From assembly GCF_016595675.1 (NCBI RefSeq), contig NZ_JAENJH010000001.1, positions 1,239,137 through 1,303,136 on the forward strand: a stretch of 64,000 bases of DNA. Reading direction: 5' to 3'. Positions 34,303 to 43,952 of the stretch are shown here, piece after piece; position 1 is the stretch's first letter; each line of letters begins with the position of its first letter. The notes beneath the pieces were generated by a model that had not been told where the DNA came from, did not search any database, and worked only from the letters and a program-made list of their open reading frames with translations. The translations under genes were made by a program, and so were the position numbers. The stretch comes from Prauserella cavernicola (GTDB taxonomy: Bacteria > Actinomycetota > Actinomycetes > Mycobacteriales > Pseudonocardiaceae).

Positions 34303-35345
34303 GACGCCGCTGGCTCGCCGTGCTCGCCACGGTGCTCACACTGGCCACCACGACGTCGTGCTCGTCGAGCGATCGAGAGGTGGTGCTCTACCAGTCGCTG
34401 TCGCCGACCGAGATCGTGCCCATCGTCGAGGGCTTCGAGAAGTACTACGCCCGGACCACCGGCGAGAGCCTGAACGTTCGCTCGTTCCACCAGTCCGGCG
34501 GCGACCTGCGGGCCACCGTGGGGCTGGAGGCCAGGGCCGAGTCGGTGCAGGCCGATCTCGTGGTCACCGACATCAGCGACCTGACCGCGCTGGAGCAGAA
34601 CAACCCCGGGCTGTTCTCGCCGGTCGACGCGGCCGCGCTGCGCGACGACGCGATCAACGACACCGTGCGCGAGCAGGCCGCGGGCTCGGTGGGTGTCATC
34701 TCCGGGTTGCAGCCCTACGTCATCTCCTACAACACGCGGCGCGTCCCCGCTGACGACGTGCCCACGTCCTGGGCGGACCTGCTCGGCGACCGCTGGAAGT
34801 TCCGCATCGGTATGGGAGATCCCGAAACCACCAACGGGGCACACGTCCCGCTCTGGTACCTGACGCACTACCTGAACGAGCGGATCGGTTCGCCGTTCGG
34901 CTGGGAGTTCTACGACCGGCTCGGCGAGCTCAGCCCGCGCACGGCGGGCAGCCACGACGCCGTCCAGGCCTACGTGAACCAGGGTGAGCTCGACGCGGGC
35001 ATCGTGGGCTACGGCACCGTCGTCACGGCGGCCGAGGACGGCAACCCGGTGGCAGCGGTGCTGCCCGAGGAGGGCGTCGGCGCGCTGGCCATCGCCACCG
35101 CTGTGCCGTCCGCCAGCGAGAACGGCGAGATCGGCGCGATGTTCACCGAGTGGCTGATGAGCCCCGAGGGGCAGGCCGCGATGTACGAGGGCACCAACTA
35201 CATCCCGGTTCGTGACGACGTGGAGACCAGTCCCCCGCCGTTCCCGATCGAACTGGACCTGAACCGGATCCGCCCGATCGACGCCGCATGGGTCGCCGAG
35301 CAGCGCGTGGCCAACATCGACCGCTTCCGCCAAGAATTGGGGTGA
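34299..35345 (+). CDS. ABC transporter substrate-binding lipoprotein (Fbp/PhnS-like)
   Basis: 348 residues. The signal peptide (MRRRWLAVLATVLTLATTTS) ends in a lipobox-like TTSC. The mature protein resembles family 1 and iron(III)-type binding proteins: VVLYQSLSPTEIVPIVEGFE, VQADLVVTDISDLTALEQ, QPYVISYNTRRVPADDVPTS followed by WADLLGDRWKFRIG. The end EWLMSPEGQAAMYEGTNYIP is typical. The ATG is preceded by GGAAGGAG and overlaps the permease stop by four bases. The iron-ligating tyrosine pair is not evident, consistent with an organic substrate. Confidence 0.92.
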   Translation: MRRRWLAVLATVLTLATTTSCSSSDREVVLYQSLSPTEIVPIVEGFEKYYARTTGESLNVRSFHQSGGDLRATVGLEARAESVQADLVVTDISDLTALEQNNPGLFSPVDAAALRDDAINDTVREQAAGSVGVISGLQPYVISYNTRRVPADDVPTSWADLLGDRWKFRIGMGDPETTNGAHVPLWYLTHYLNERIGSPFGWEFYDRLGELSPRTAGSHDAVQAYVNQGELDAGIVGYGTVVTAAEDGNPVAAVLPEEGVGALAIATAVPSASENGEIGAMFTEWLMSPEGQAAMYEGTNYIPVRDDVETSPPPFPIELDLNRIRPIDAAWVAEQRVANIDRFRQELG

Positions 35346-35349
35346 CCGC

Positions 35350-36498
<1,149 letters not shown>

Positions 36499-36524
36499 AC
36501 CGGCTGACCCGAACGGAGCACTAG

Positions 36525-37298
36525 ATGCGCATCGTCCGATTCTCCGTCGACGGCTCTCCCGCGCGGTTCGGTGTGCTCGACGAGCACGACCGCATCCACG
36601 CGCTGGACCGGCTCGACGACCCCGGTTCGACGACCGGCGAGAGCGTGGCAGCCGACGCGGCGACCCTGCACGCGCCGATCCCGCCGACGGGCAAGATCAT
36701 CGGAGTGGGACGCAACTACGCGGCCCACGCGGCCGAGCTCGGCAACGAGGTGCCCGACCGCCCGCTGCTGTTCTTCAAGCCGTTGTCGGCGTTGGTGGAT
36801 CCGGGACGACCGATCGTGCTGCCCGCCTTCTCGGACAACGTGCAGTACGAGGCCGAGCTGGTCGTGGTGATCGGCAGGACGTGCAAGAACGTCGCCGAGG
36901 GCGACGCCGCGTCGGCGATCCTGGGCTACACCGTCGCCAACGACGTCACGGCGCGGGACATCCAGAAGGCCGACGTGCAGTTCACGCGCGGCAAGGGCTT
37001 CGACACCTCGTGCCCGCTCGGCCCGTGGATCGAGACCGACTTCGACCCGAGGGGCGCGCGGGTGCGGGCGCACGTCGACGGCGAGCTCCGCCAGGACGGC
37101 ACCACCGACCAGCTGGTCTTCGGCATCCCGCACCTGGTCTCCTACATCTCGGCGGCCTTCACCCTGCACGCGGGCGACGTCATCCTGACCGGCACCCCGC
37201 CGGGCGTCGGCCCGCTGTTCGAGGGCCAGTCCGTGACCGTCGCGGTGGAGGGCCTCGGCGAGCTGACCAACCCGGTCGTCGCGGAGGGCACCGGATAG
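36525..37298 (+). CDS. Fumarylacetoacetate hydrolase (FAH) family protein
   Basis: 257 residues. The catalytic FAH domain (about 60-250) has the metal-binding acids Glu and Glu in QYEAELVVVIG and Asp in VANDVTARDIQ, plus GKGFDTSCPLGPWI and TGTPPGVGPLF. Family members hydrolyse or decarboxylate/hydrate 2-oxo acids, for example fumarylpyruvate, 2-oxohept-3-enedioate or oxaloacetate. As the last gene of the ABC/enolase operon it would act at the end of the pathway on a dioxo acid. The exact reaction cannot be told from sequence. Confidence 0.92.
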   Translation: MRIVRFSVDGSPARFGVLDEHDRIHALDRLDDPGSTTGESVAADAATLHAPIPPTGKIIGVGRNYAAHAAELGNEVPDRPLLFFKPLSALVDPGRPIVLPAFSDNVQYEAELVVVIGRTCKNVAEGDAASAILGYTVANDVTARDIQKADVQFTRGKGFDTSCPLGPWIETDFDPRGARVRAHVDGELRQDGTTDQLVFGIPHLVSYISAAFTLHAGDVILTGTPPGVGPLFEGQSVTVAVEGLGELTNPVVAEGTG

Positions 37299-37415
37299 CA
37301 ACTCCCGACGAGCGGCCACTGTGGACAGTGACGCAGGCCCATTCGCCCACCCTGACAAGCAAGATCGGGGAAATCCCTGAGGACAGCGGCATGCGCTGCT
37401 CGTTAGCCTCGGGTC

Positions 37416-38741
37416 ATGTCCACGATCAACGACGGTGACCTCGACGGCTCCTCGGCGCTGTTGCGCAGCGCCGAAGAGCTCGCCCGCACCATCACCGAAC
37501 CGCGGCACAACTCGATCGCGCTGCGCCAGGTCGCCACGGCACTGGCCGAGGTCGGCCGCGTCGAGCACGCCGCGAAGCTCGCCCGCGCGATCGTGGCTCC
37601 CATGGACCGGGTCTGGGCCCTCGCGCTCGTGGCACAGGCGAGCGCCAAGGCCGGCGATCGCGATCGTGCCGCCGCGCTCCTGAGCGACGCCGAGGCCACC
37701 GGCCGCGAGTTCACCGATCCCGGCGACCGCGCGGACGCGCTGGGACAGCTCGCCCTGATGATGGCCGAGGTCGGCCGGGACTCGAGCGCGCTGCTGCGCG
37801 AGATAGCTGACGTCACCGCCACCATCACCGACCCGGACGATCACGAGTTCGCTCTGCGGACCGCGGCGATCGCGACCGCGCTGGCGGGAGAGCACGACCA
37901 CGCCCTCGTACTGGCCCGCGCCACCGGGGACGCCAAGGGCACGGCGCTCACCGAGCGGCTGATCGTGGCATCCCTCGTCGAGCGTGGTGACAACACCCGA
38001 GCACGAGACATCGCCGACGCCATCGGTGATCCCGCCGAGCGCGCCCGGGCACTGTGCGCGGTGGCCGGCACCGGTGCGCTCCTGCGGGACGCCGCGGCCG
38101 CGGCACGCTCGGTGGCCGATCCCGAGGAGCGTGTGCACGCACTACTCACGGTCGCGCGAACGACCAGCGCGGCGGACGACGGGACCACCGCCGCCGAGCT
38201 GGTGAGCGAGGCCGAGACCGCCGCGCGCGGCCTGCCCGATCCCGACGATCACGATCACGCCGTGTCCGAGGTGGTGGAGGCGCTCGCACGAGCCGGTGAG
38301 CACGACCGCGCCGAACGCCTCACCCACGACATCGCCGACCCGCTCGCACAGGCGTGGGCACTGTGTCCGGTGGTGCGAGCACTGGCGGACTCCGGCGAGT
38401 ACCGCCGGGCCGACACCCTCGCCGAGGGCATTGTCGACCCGCCCGCCCAGGTGCGCGCGCTGGCCTCGATCTCCGAAGCCGCGAGGCGCGCCGGTGACGA
38501 CGACCGGTTCCGGGCGCTGATCCGCAGAGCCGAACGGATCGCCCACACCGTCACGCCGCTCAACGGGCGGGTGCGCGCCCTGCTCGACCTGGCCGACGCC
38601 GCGCTCGACTCGGGCAGCCCCGACGCGGCTGTCCTGCTGCGCAACGCCGAGCACGTCGCGCGTTCGGCAGAGCAGGACGCGGCGACCCGCCAGCTGGTCG
38701 TCGGAGCACTGGCCTACGCGGGTTCGACGACTCAGCCGTAG
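37416..38741 (+). CDS. Helical tandem-repeat protein (TPR/HEAT-like), function unknown
   Basis: 441 residues built of roughly 11-12 degenerate repeats of 31-40 residues. The recurring pattern is A-x-x-I-x-D-P-x-x-R-A-x-A-L-x-x-V-A-x-A-L-A-x-A-G-x-x-D-R-A, seen for example in IADAIGDPAERARALCAV, AARSVADPEERVHALLTV and IADPLAQAWALCPVVRALAD. There is no signal peptide, membrane segment or enzymatic domain, so it is probably a soluble scaffold or protein-binding solenoid. Similar repeats occur in actinobacterial and cyanobacterial regulatory or conflict proteins attached to NTPases, but here they stand alone. It has its own spacer of 117 bases after the FAH gene and converges on a stress-protein gene. 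Confidence 0.75.
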   Translation: MSTINDGDLDGSSALLRSAEELARTITEPRHNSIALRQVATALAEVGRVEHAAKLARAIVAPMDRVWALALVAQASAKAGDRDRAAALLSDAEATGREFTDPGDRADALGQLALMMAEVGRDSSALLREIADVTATITDPDDHEFALRTAAIATALAGEHDHALVLARATGDAKGTALTERLIVASLVERGDNTRARDIADAIGDPAERARALCAVAGTGALLRDAAAAARSVADPEERVHALLTVARTTSAADDGTTAAELVSEAETAARGLPDPDDHDHAVSEVVEALARAGEHDRAERLTHDIADPLAQAWALCPVVRALADSGEYRRADTLAEGIVDPPAQVRALASISEAARRAGDDDRFRALIRRAERIAHTVTPLNGRVRALLDLADAALDSGSPDAAVLLRNAEHVARSAEQDAATRQLVVGALAYAGSTTQP

Positions 38742-38747
38742 CGAGAT

Positions 38748-38771
38748 CCCCGGTCGTCAGCGACCGCGGGG
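38748..38771. terminator. Hairpin between convergent genes
   Basis: CCCC-GGTCG (38748-38756) pairs with CGACC-GC-GGGG (38761-38771) around a TCAG loop, with a two-base bulge. It lies over the end of the universal stress protein gene and just after the repeat-protein stop. It is a plausible bidirectional terminator. The stem is imperfect. Confidence 0.4.
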
Positions 38772-39662
38772 GTTGCGGGCCACCAGCACCGGGCACCCTG
38801 CGTGCTGGATCAGCGCCTGGCTGGTGGAACCGAGCAGCAGCCCGCGAAACCCTCCCCTGCCCCTGCTGCCGACGACCACGAGCGACGCGGTGCGGGAGCG
38901 CTCCAGCAGCTGACGCCTCGGCCGGTCGAGCACCACCACGCGCTCCACCTCGACGTCGGGATAGGTCTCCCGGTAGCCGGCGAGGCGTTCGGCGAGCAGC
39001 TCCCGCTGCTCCTGCTCGTGGGGACCGCCCGCGAACTGCACCGGCGCGCGGGTGTAGGCACCGTCGTACTCGACGTCGCGCCACGCGTACACCGCCACGA
39101 GCGCAACGCCGCGCAGGGACGCCTCCCGGAACGCGACGGCGATCGCGCACTCGCTGAGCGGGCTGCCGTCGACGCCCACGAGCACGGGCCCGTCGTCCGC
39201 CGCGAGCGTGCCGTCGTCGCGCCGGCGCACGACGGCGACCGGGCACTCGGCGTGCCCCGTCACGGCCACCGCCGTGGAGCCGGTGAGCATGCCGGTGAAG
39301 CCACCTCGTCCGGTCGCGCCGAGCACGACCATGCTCGCCGACCGCGACTCCGCGACCAGCGCGGGTGCGGTGTCGCCGTTGAGCACCCCGGTCTCGATCC
39401 GCACGTCGGGAGCAGCCGCCTTGGCCACGTCGCCCGCGGCGGCCACCACGCGGCCCGCCTCTTCCGTCACCGCGTCGTTGACGTCCGCGATCGGCGGCGC
39501 GTCCGCACGAAGCCCGGGGATCGTGGTGAAGGCGTGCACGATCCGCAGCGCCCGGTTCCGCCGGGCGGCGAGCGTCGCGGCCCACGCGACGGCGTCGGCG
39601 GCGTTCGCGGAGCCGTCGGTGCCGACCACGATCGGGCCGTCGGAGAGGTCCCCAGTAGTCAT
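38757..39662 (-). CDS. Universal stress protein, two UspA domains
   Basis: 301 residues from the ATG at 39662 preceded by AAGGAG. Two UspA domains stand in tandem. The first opens PIVVGTDGSANAADAVAWAA and ends with the ATP-binding VVLGATGRGGFTGMLTGSTA; the second opens GPVLVGVDGSPLSECAIAVA and has VVVGSRGRGGFRGLLLGSTS. Both carry the G-x2-G-x9-G-S/T signature, so ATP binding is expected. Such tandem proteins accumulate under stress or oxygen limitation in actinobacteria. It is divergent from the IclR gene. Confidence 0.94.
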   Translation of the reverse strand: MTTGDLSDGPIVVGTDGSANAADAVAWAATLAARRNRALRIVHAFTTIPGLRADAPPIADVNDAVTEEAGRVVAAAGDVAKAAAPDVRIETGVLNGDTAPALVAESRSASMVVLGATGRGGFTGMLTGSTAVAVTGHAECPVAVVRRRDDGTLAADDGPVLVGVDGSPLSECAIAVAFREASLRGVALVAVYAWRDVEYDGAYTRAPVQFAGGPHEQEQRELLAERLAGYRETYPDVEVERVVVLDRPRRQLLERSRTASLVVVGSRGRGGFRGLLLGSTSQALIQHAGCPVLVARNPRGR

Positions 39663-39809
39663 CGGTGTCTCCTTCGTCGGGTGTCCTGACTCGACAGTAG
39701 GAGTCTCGGCGATGTCTCGCTGGTGCCGTTGGTCCTCCGGCGGACCGGCGTCACCGAGTGCTCGTACCTGCGACGCGACCACGCTGACAACAGGCGGGCG
39801 CGCGTGATA

Positions 39810-39824
39810 TGAACGATATGTTCA
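39810..39824. promoter_or_regulatory. Palindrome TGAAC-GATAT-GTTCA, candidate IclR operator
   Basis: A perfect 5-bp inverted repeat with a five-base AT-rich centre ends 32 bases before the IclR start codon. IclR-family proteins bind short dyads of this size, so autoregulation is likely. A related half site TTGTTCACA lies at 46633-46641 upstream of the facing minus-strand operon. Confidence 0.55.
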
Positions 39825-39856
39825 CAGTACGCACAGGTTCGAGATGAGGCGCCGGA

Positions 39857-40576
39857 ATGGACATCCAGGCCGTGGATCGGGTCGGCAAGATCCTCGCGCT
39901 CTTCGGCCCCCACCGCGAGTCGGTCTCCTCGTCGGAGGCCGCCGAGTTGATCGGCCTGAATCGTACGACCACCTACCGGTACCTGTCCTCTTTGGTCGCC
40001 GCGAACGTGCTCGAACTGCGTCCGGACCGCTCCTACGGGCCGGGACCGTCACTGATCCAGCTCGGCGCGTTCGCGCTGGGCAGGCGGGAGATCCTGCAGC
40101 TCGCCGCGGAACCGATGGCGCAGCTGGCCAGAGAGACCAGCGTGACGACGGTGCTGTCGCTGTGGGGCGGCAGCGCGCCCGTCGTCGCGCACGTCGAGGA
40201 GCCCGCCGGGCGCGAGATCGTGGTCACCGTGCGGGTGGGCATGCAGCTGTCCCCGCTCGCCGCGCAGACCAAGGTCTTCCACGCGTTCCACCGGGACGAC
40301 TCCCGCGTGCGCCGCGCGGCACGGAGCCTGCAACCGGAGGACCGCGCCGCCTTCGAGTCCGAGCTCGCCACCACCAGACAGCAGGGTTTCGCGACCCAGA
40401 CCAGCCCGAGGGGCATCGCCGTCATCGCCGCGCCGGTGCACGACAGCAGCGGCATGGTGGCCTCGCTCGCTCTGCTGAGCACCCGCGAGGTGCTCGACCT
40501 CTCCGACGACTCCGCCGAGCGGCGGGCACTGATGGAGACCGCGGCGACGATCTCCACCAGCATGGGTCACGCCTGA
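39857..40576 (+). CDS. IclR-family transcriptional regulator
   Basis: 239 residues. The winged helix (about 1-65) contains AVDRVGKILALFGPHRESVS with SSEAAELIGLNRTTTYRYLS. The effector-binding domain (about 70-235) has VEEPAGREIVVTVRVGMQLS, LAAQTKVFHAFH and GFATQTSPRGIAVIAAPVHD, normal for the family. It converges with the seven-gene minus operon (10-base overlap with the flavin reductase gene) and is the only regulator next to it, so control of that operon by an aromatic or organic acid is probable. Confidence 0.93.
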   Translation: MDIQAVDRVGKILALFGPHRESVSSSEAAELIGLNRTTTYRYLSSLVAANVLELRPDRSYGPGPSLIQLGAFALGRREILQLAAEPMAQLARETSVTTVLSLWGGSAPVVAHVEEPAGREIVVTVRVGMQLSPLAAQTKVFHAFHRDDSRVRRAARSLQPEDRAAFESELATTRQQGFATQTSPRGIAVIAAPVHDSSGMVASLALLSTREVLDLSDDSAERRALMETAATISTSMGHA

Positions 40577-41196
40577 GCGCCTCCCACTCCCGCGATCGGC
40601 GCCAGCGCGTCGACGGAGCCGAGCCGTCCGTAGTTCGGCCCCGCCAGCCGCGCGGCCGGATCGAGTTCCACGGTGTCGATCTTGCCGTCGGTGAGCAGGT
40701 CCGCCCGGACGTGGAACCGCACGACCTCGCCGACCGTGAACTCCGCGCCCGCCCTGCCGAACACCACGACCTTCGACAGGCGGCACTCCATGCTCACCGG
40801 CGCGCAGGCCAGCCGGGGCGGGCCGACCACGTCGCTGGGGACCGTGCTCAGCCCCAGCAGCTCAGCCTCGTCGAGGTCCGGTTCCCACGCGCGCCCGCTC
40901 TCGTGGACCTGCTGACGCAGACCCCACGACGGGATGTTCACGACGTACTCACCGGAGTGCGCGATGTTGCGAGCCGTGTCCTTGCGCTCGCCCGCCCGCA
41001 GCCCGATGTTGACCCCGACCATCGGCGGATCGTTGGCCACCATGGTGAACGCGCTGAAGGGCGCCAGGTTGAGCCCGCCGGAGGCGTCCATCGACGTGAT
41101 CCACGCGATCGGCCTGGGCACCACGACGCCGGTGAGCAACCGGTAGGCGGTGCCCGCGTCGAGCGTCGCGGCGTCGATCGCGACGTGCTCGCTCAC
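40567..41196 (-). CDS. Flavin reductase family protein (FMN-binding split barrel)
   Basis: 209 residues from the GTG at 41196, which overlaps the binding-protein stop (GTGA). The long open frame upstream is not coding. The family signature is clear: AYRLLTGVVVPRPIAWITSM, NLAPFSAFTMVANDPPMVGV, DTARNIAHSGEYVVNIP, and the substrate-side MECRLSKVV. This group includes NAD(P)H:flavin reductases that feed two-component monooxygenases and some flavoproteins of unknown role. No monooxygenase partner is encoded in this operon, so its partner or substrate is open. Confidence 0.9.
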   Translation of the reverse strand: MSEHVAIDAATLDAGTAYRLLTGVVVPRPIAWITSMDASGGLNLAPFSAFTMVANDPPMVGVNIGLRAGERKDTARNIAHSGEYVVNIPSWGLRQQVHESGRAWEPDLDEAELLGLSTVPSDVVGPPRLACAPVSMECRLSKVVVFGRAGAEFTVGEVVRFHVRADLLTDGKIDTVELDPAARLAGPNYGRLGSVDALAPIAGVGGAQA

Positions 41197-42272
41197 GACT
41201 GGTGGTCCCTCGCGCTCGCGCGGACGGCCTCGACGTCGAAGTCGTTGATCCGCTCGATCAGCGAGTTGTCGAACAGGCTGCGCGCCTCGACCGGCTGGTC
41301 GATGAGCCCGGCCTTGAGCAGGTACGACACACTCGCCTCCATGGCTGTCTCCTCCAGTTCGCCGTAGGGCTCGTCGTCGGTGCCGAGGTTGGCCAGCCGC
41401 GACTCGAGCACCTTCACCCCGCTGGCGAGCGCCTTGTCCTCGTCGAGTCCACGGGGCTGTGCCTCGGGATGCGAGTCGTAGAGGATCCGGATCGCCGCCT
41501 CGGGGTTGGCGGCACTGAACACGACGCCCTTCGCGATCGCCCTGCCGAGCTTCACGTAGAGATCGGGGTTGGCCTTCAGGTCCTCGCTGCGCGCGGCGAG
41601 CCCACCGCTGGTGAGGTCGTCGGTGCCGGGAACGTCGATGGGGCGCAACGGGATTCCCTGGTTCTCCAGCGTCTGGAACGACGTGTCGAGCAGCGCGACG
41701 GCGTCGACGTTGCCGTCCTTGACCGCGGTCGCCTGCTGTGCCCCGCTGCCGATCGCGATGAACGTGACCGAGTCCGCGGGCACGCCCGCCTCCTCGAGGC
41801 CGATCTTGGCCTGGGTGACCGACGCGCTCGCCAGCGAGATCGCGCCGATCGTCTTGCCCTTCAGGTCGGCGACCGAGGTGATGCCGGAGTTCTCCGGCAC
41901 CTGCAGGCCGTAGATGTTCTTGCGGTAGTAGGACATGAAGTAGGAGAGGTCCAGATCCTTGCCCGGCTGCCTGCCGAGGATGACGGGCTCGGGACTCACC
42001 GCCCCCGTCGCCACCTGGCCCGTGGCGATCTGCTGTGCCTGGGTGGTGGCCGAGTCGGTCAGGATGACCTCGACGTCCAGCCCCTCCTGCTCGAAGTAAC
42101 CCAGCTCCTGCGAGACCGCGATACTGGCGATGCCGGCGTTCCAGGTCGGGGAGGCCAGGGTCATCGCCACCGAGCTGCCGTCCGATCCGGCGCCACACCC
42201 GGCGACGGACGCGGCGAGCACGCCCGCCGCGGTCAGCGCGAGCAGGGATCGCATGCGACTGTGCATGGTCAT
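41193..42272 (-). CDS. ABC transporter substrate-binding lipoprotein (NMT1/SsuA/TauA type)
   Basis: 359 residues. The signal peptide ends in lipobox SVAGC (Cys about residue 26). The mature part has the NMT1-like pattern: SIAVSQELGYFEQEGLDVEV, GQVATGAVSPEPVILGR, LKGKTIGAISLASASVTQAK and VPADSVTFIAIGSGAQQATA. Related importers carry sulfonates, aromatic acids, nitriles or thiamine precursors. It is followed on the same strand by the flavin reductase and preceded by permease and ATPase genes, giving one importer. Confidence 0.92.
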   Translation of the reverse strand: MTMHSRMRSLLALTAAGVLAASVAGCGAGSDGSSVAMTLASPTWNAGIASIAVSQELGYFEQEGLDVEVILTDSATTQAQQIATGQVATGAVSPEPVILGRQPGKDLDLSYFMSYYRKNIYGLQVPENSGITSVADLKGKTIGAISLASASVTQAKIGLEEAGVPADSVTFIAIGSGAQQATAVKDGNVDAVALLDTSFQTLENQGIPLRPIDVPGTDDLTSGGLAARSEDLKANPDLYVKLGRAIAKGVVFSAANPEAAIRILYDSHPEAQPRGLDEDKALASGVKVLESRLANLGTDDEPYGELEETAMEASVSYLLKAGLIDQPVEARSLFDNSLIERINDFDVEAVRASARDHQS

Positions 42273-42300
42273 CGGTTCTTTCTCTGCGCGGGAAACGGGA

Positions 42301-43188
42301 TCAGGGGGCGACGTTGCGGCCGCGGTTCTCCTCGGACCAGAAGGTCAGGCGTCGGCCGAGGAACACCACGATGTAGTGCAGGATCAGGCCGATCACCGAG
42401 AGCACGACGAGAACGCCGAACATCGTCGCGACGTCGAGCGAGGTGTTGCTGGCGAGGATCAGGTATCCCAGCCCCGCCTGCGAGCCGACGAACTCGGCGA
42501 CCACGGCGCCGATCACCGAGAGCACCACGGCCATGTCGAGTCCCGCCATGATGCTCGGCAGTGCGCTGGGCAGTCGCAGCCTGGCCAGGATCTGGAGCCG
42601 GGTGGCGCCGAAGGACTTCATCATGTTGATCTGCTCGACGCTCGTGGAGTTGAAGCCCAGCGTCGCGTTGACGAGCACGGGGAAGAAAGCGATCAACGCG
42701 GTCGCCAGCACCTTCGACTCCATGCCGAAGCCGAACCACACGAGAAACAGCGGCGCCAGCGCCACCTTGGGCACCGTCTGCAGCACCACGATGATCGGCA
42801 GCAGCGTCTTCTCCGCCAGTCGCGACGAGCTGACCCACACGGCGACGAGGAGACCGACCACGACGGCGATGGCGAAGCCGTAGATGATCTCCTGCAACGT
42901 CACCAGGCTGTGCTTGCCGAACGTGCCGTTGCCGAAGCCCTCGACGAGTGCCTGCACGACGCGCGTGGGCGCGGGGAACAGGAACTCCGACACGGAGAAC
43001 GCCCGCACGATGGCTTCCCACACGGCCAGCAGCAGCAGGACCGCGGTTCCGGCGAGCAGCCAGCCCGGCAGGTCCGAGAGCCTGCGCCGCGCCGGGCCGC
43101 TGGCGGCCTCGCGCCGGACCGTGTGCCTGCGCACCGCCTCGCCCGGCCTCGACTCCTGGTCGGTGGCCGGGATGTCGTGGACGCTCAT
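42301..43188 (-). CDS. ABC transporter permease (SsuC/TauC type)
   Basis: 295 residues with six to seven transmembrane helices and a cytoplasmic N-terminus of about 45 residues. The BPD_transp_1 coupling loop reads MMKSFGATRLQILARLRLPS followed by ALPSIMAGLD, typical of sulfonate/aromatic-acid-type permeases. The start overlaps the ATPase stop by four bases, and 28 bases separate it from the binding-protein gene downstream. Confidence 0.94.
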   Translation of the reverse strand: MSVHDIPATDQESRPGEAVRRHTVRREAASGPARRRLSDLPGWLLAGTAVLLLLAVWEAIVRAFSVSEFLFPAPTRVVQALVEGFGNGTFGKHSLVTLQEIIYGFAIAVVVGLLVAVWVSSSRLAEKTLLPIIVVLQTVPKVALAPLFLVWFGFGMESKVLATALIAFFPVLVNATLGFNSTSVEQINMMKSFGATRLQILARLRLPSALPSIMAGLDMAVVLSVIGAVVAEFVGSQAGLGYLILASNTSLDVATMFGVLVVLSVIGLILHYIVVFLGRRLTFWSEENRGRNVAP

Positions 43189-43952
43189 GAGGTCACCGCT
43201 TCCGTTCCGTCGAGAACCTGCCGGATGCGGCGGGCGTGCTCGCCGAACTCCGGGGTGTTGATCGTGGCGAGCGTGCGCGGCCGGGGCAGGTCGATGTCGA
43301 TGGTGTCGGCGATCCGGCCGGGCCGGGGCGTGAGCACGACGACGCGGTCCGACAGCAGCACGGCCTCGGAGATGCTGTGGGTGATGAACAGAACCGTCTT
43401 GCGGTCGGTCTCCCAGATCCGCAGCAGGTCCATCGTCAGCTGGTCGCGGGTCATGGCGTCGAGCGCGCCGAACGGCTCGTCCATCAGCAGGATCCGCGGG
43501 TCGTGGAGCAGGGCACGCGCGATGCCCACGCGCTGCTGCATGCCGCCGGAGAGCTGGTACGGGTGGCTGGCGGCGAACTCCTCAAGGCCCAGCATCTCGA
43601 TCAGTTCCCTCGCCCAGCCCTGGTCGGCCTTGCGTTGCGCGCGGCTCTGCAGCGACGAGGGCACGAGCACGTTGTCGAGCACGGTGTGCCACGGCAGCAG
43701 CAGCGGCTGCTGGAACACCATGCCCGTCATCGCGGAGACCGAGCGCGCGTCGGCGCTGTAGGAGATGGCGCCGCCACTGAGCGGTTCGAGGCCCATCACG
43801 AGCTTGAGCAGCGTGCTCTTGCCGCAGCCGCTGGGACCGACGATGGAGACGAACTCCCCGTCGCCGATCTCGAGGTCGAAGTCGTCGATGGCCAGTGTCG
43901 ACCCGCCGTACTTCTTCACCACATGGTCGAAGCGCATCACCGTCGTGGTCAT
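43185..43952 (-). CDS. ABC transporter ATP-binding protein (SsuB/TauB type)
   Basis: 255 residues. Walker A GPSGCGKSTLLKLVMGLE, Q-loop MVFQQPLLLPWHTV, signature LSGGMQQRVGIARALL, Walker B ILLMDEPFGALDAMTRD and switch His in FITHSISEAVLLSDRV. The MDEPFGALDA form and the ending match nitrate/sulfonate/taurine-type ATPases. It overlaps both neighbours by four bases. Lys residues and SMUT-like ends show a normal full-length protein. Confidence 0.95.
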   Translation of the reverse strand: MTTTVMRFDHVVKKYGGSTLAIDDFDLEIGDGEFVSIVGPSGCGKSTLLKLVMGLEPLSGGAISYSADARSVSAMTGMVFQQPLLLPWHTVLDNVLVPSSLQSRAQRKADQGWARELIEMLGLEEFAASHPYQLSGGMQQRVGIARALLHDPRILLMDEPFGALDAMTRDQLTMDLLRIWETDRKTVLFITHSISEAVLLSDRVVVLTPRPGRIADTIDIDLPRPRTLATINTPEFGEHARRIRQVLDGTEAVTS

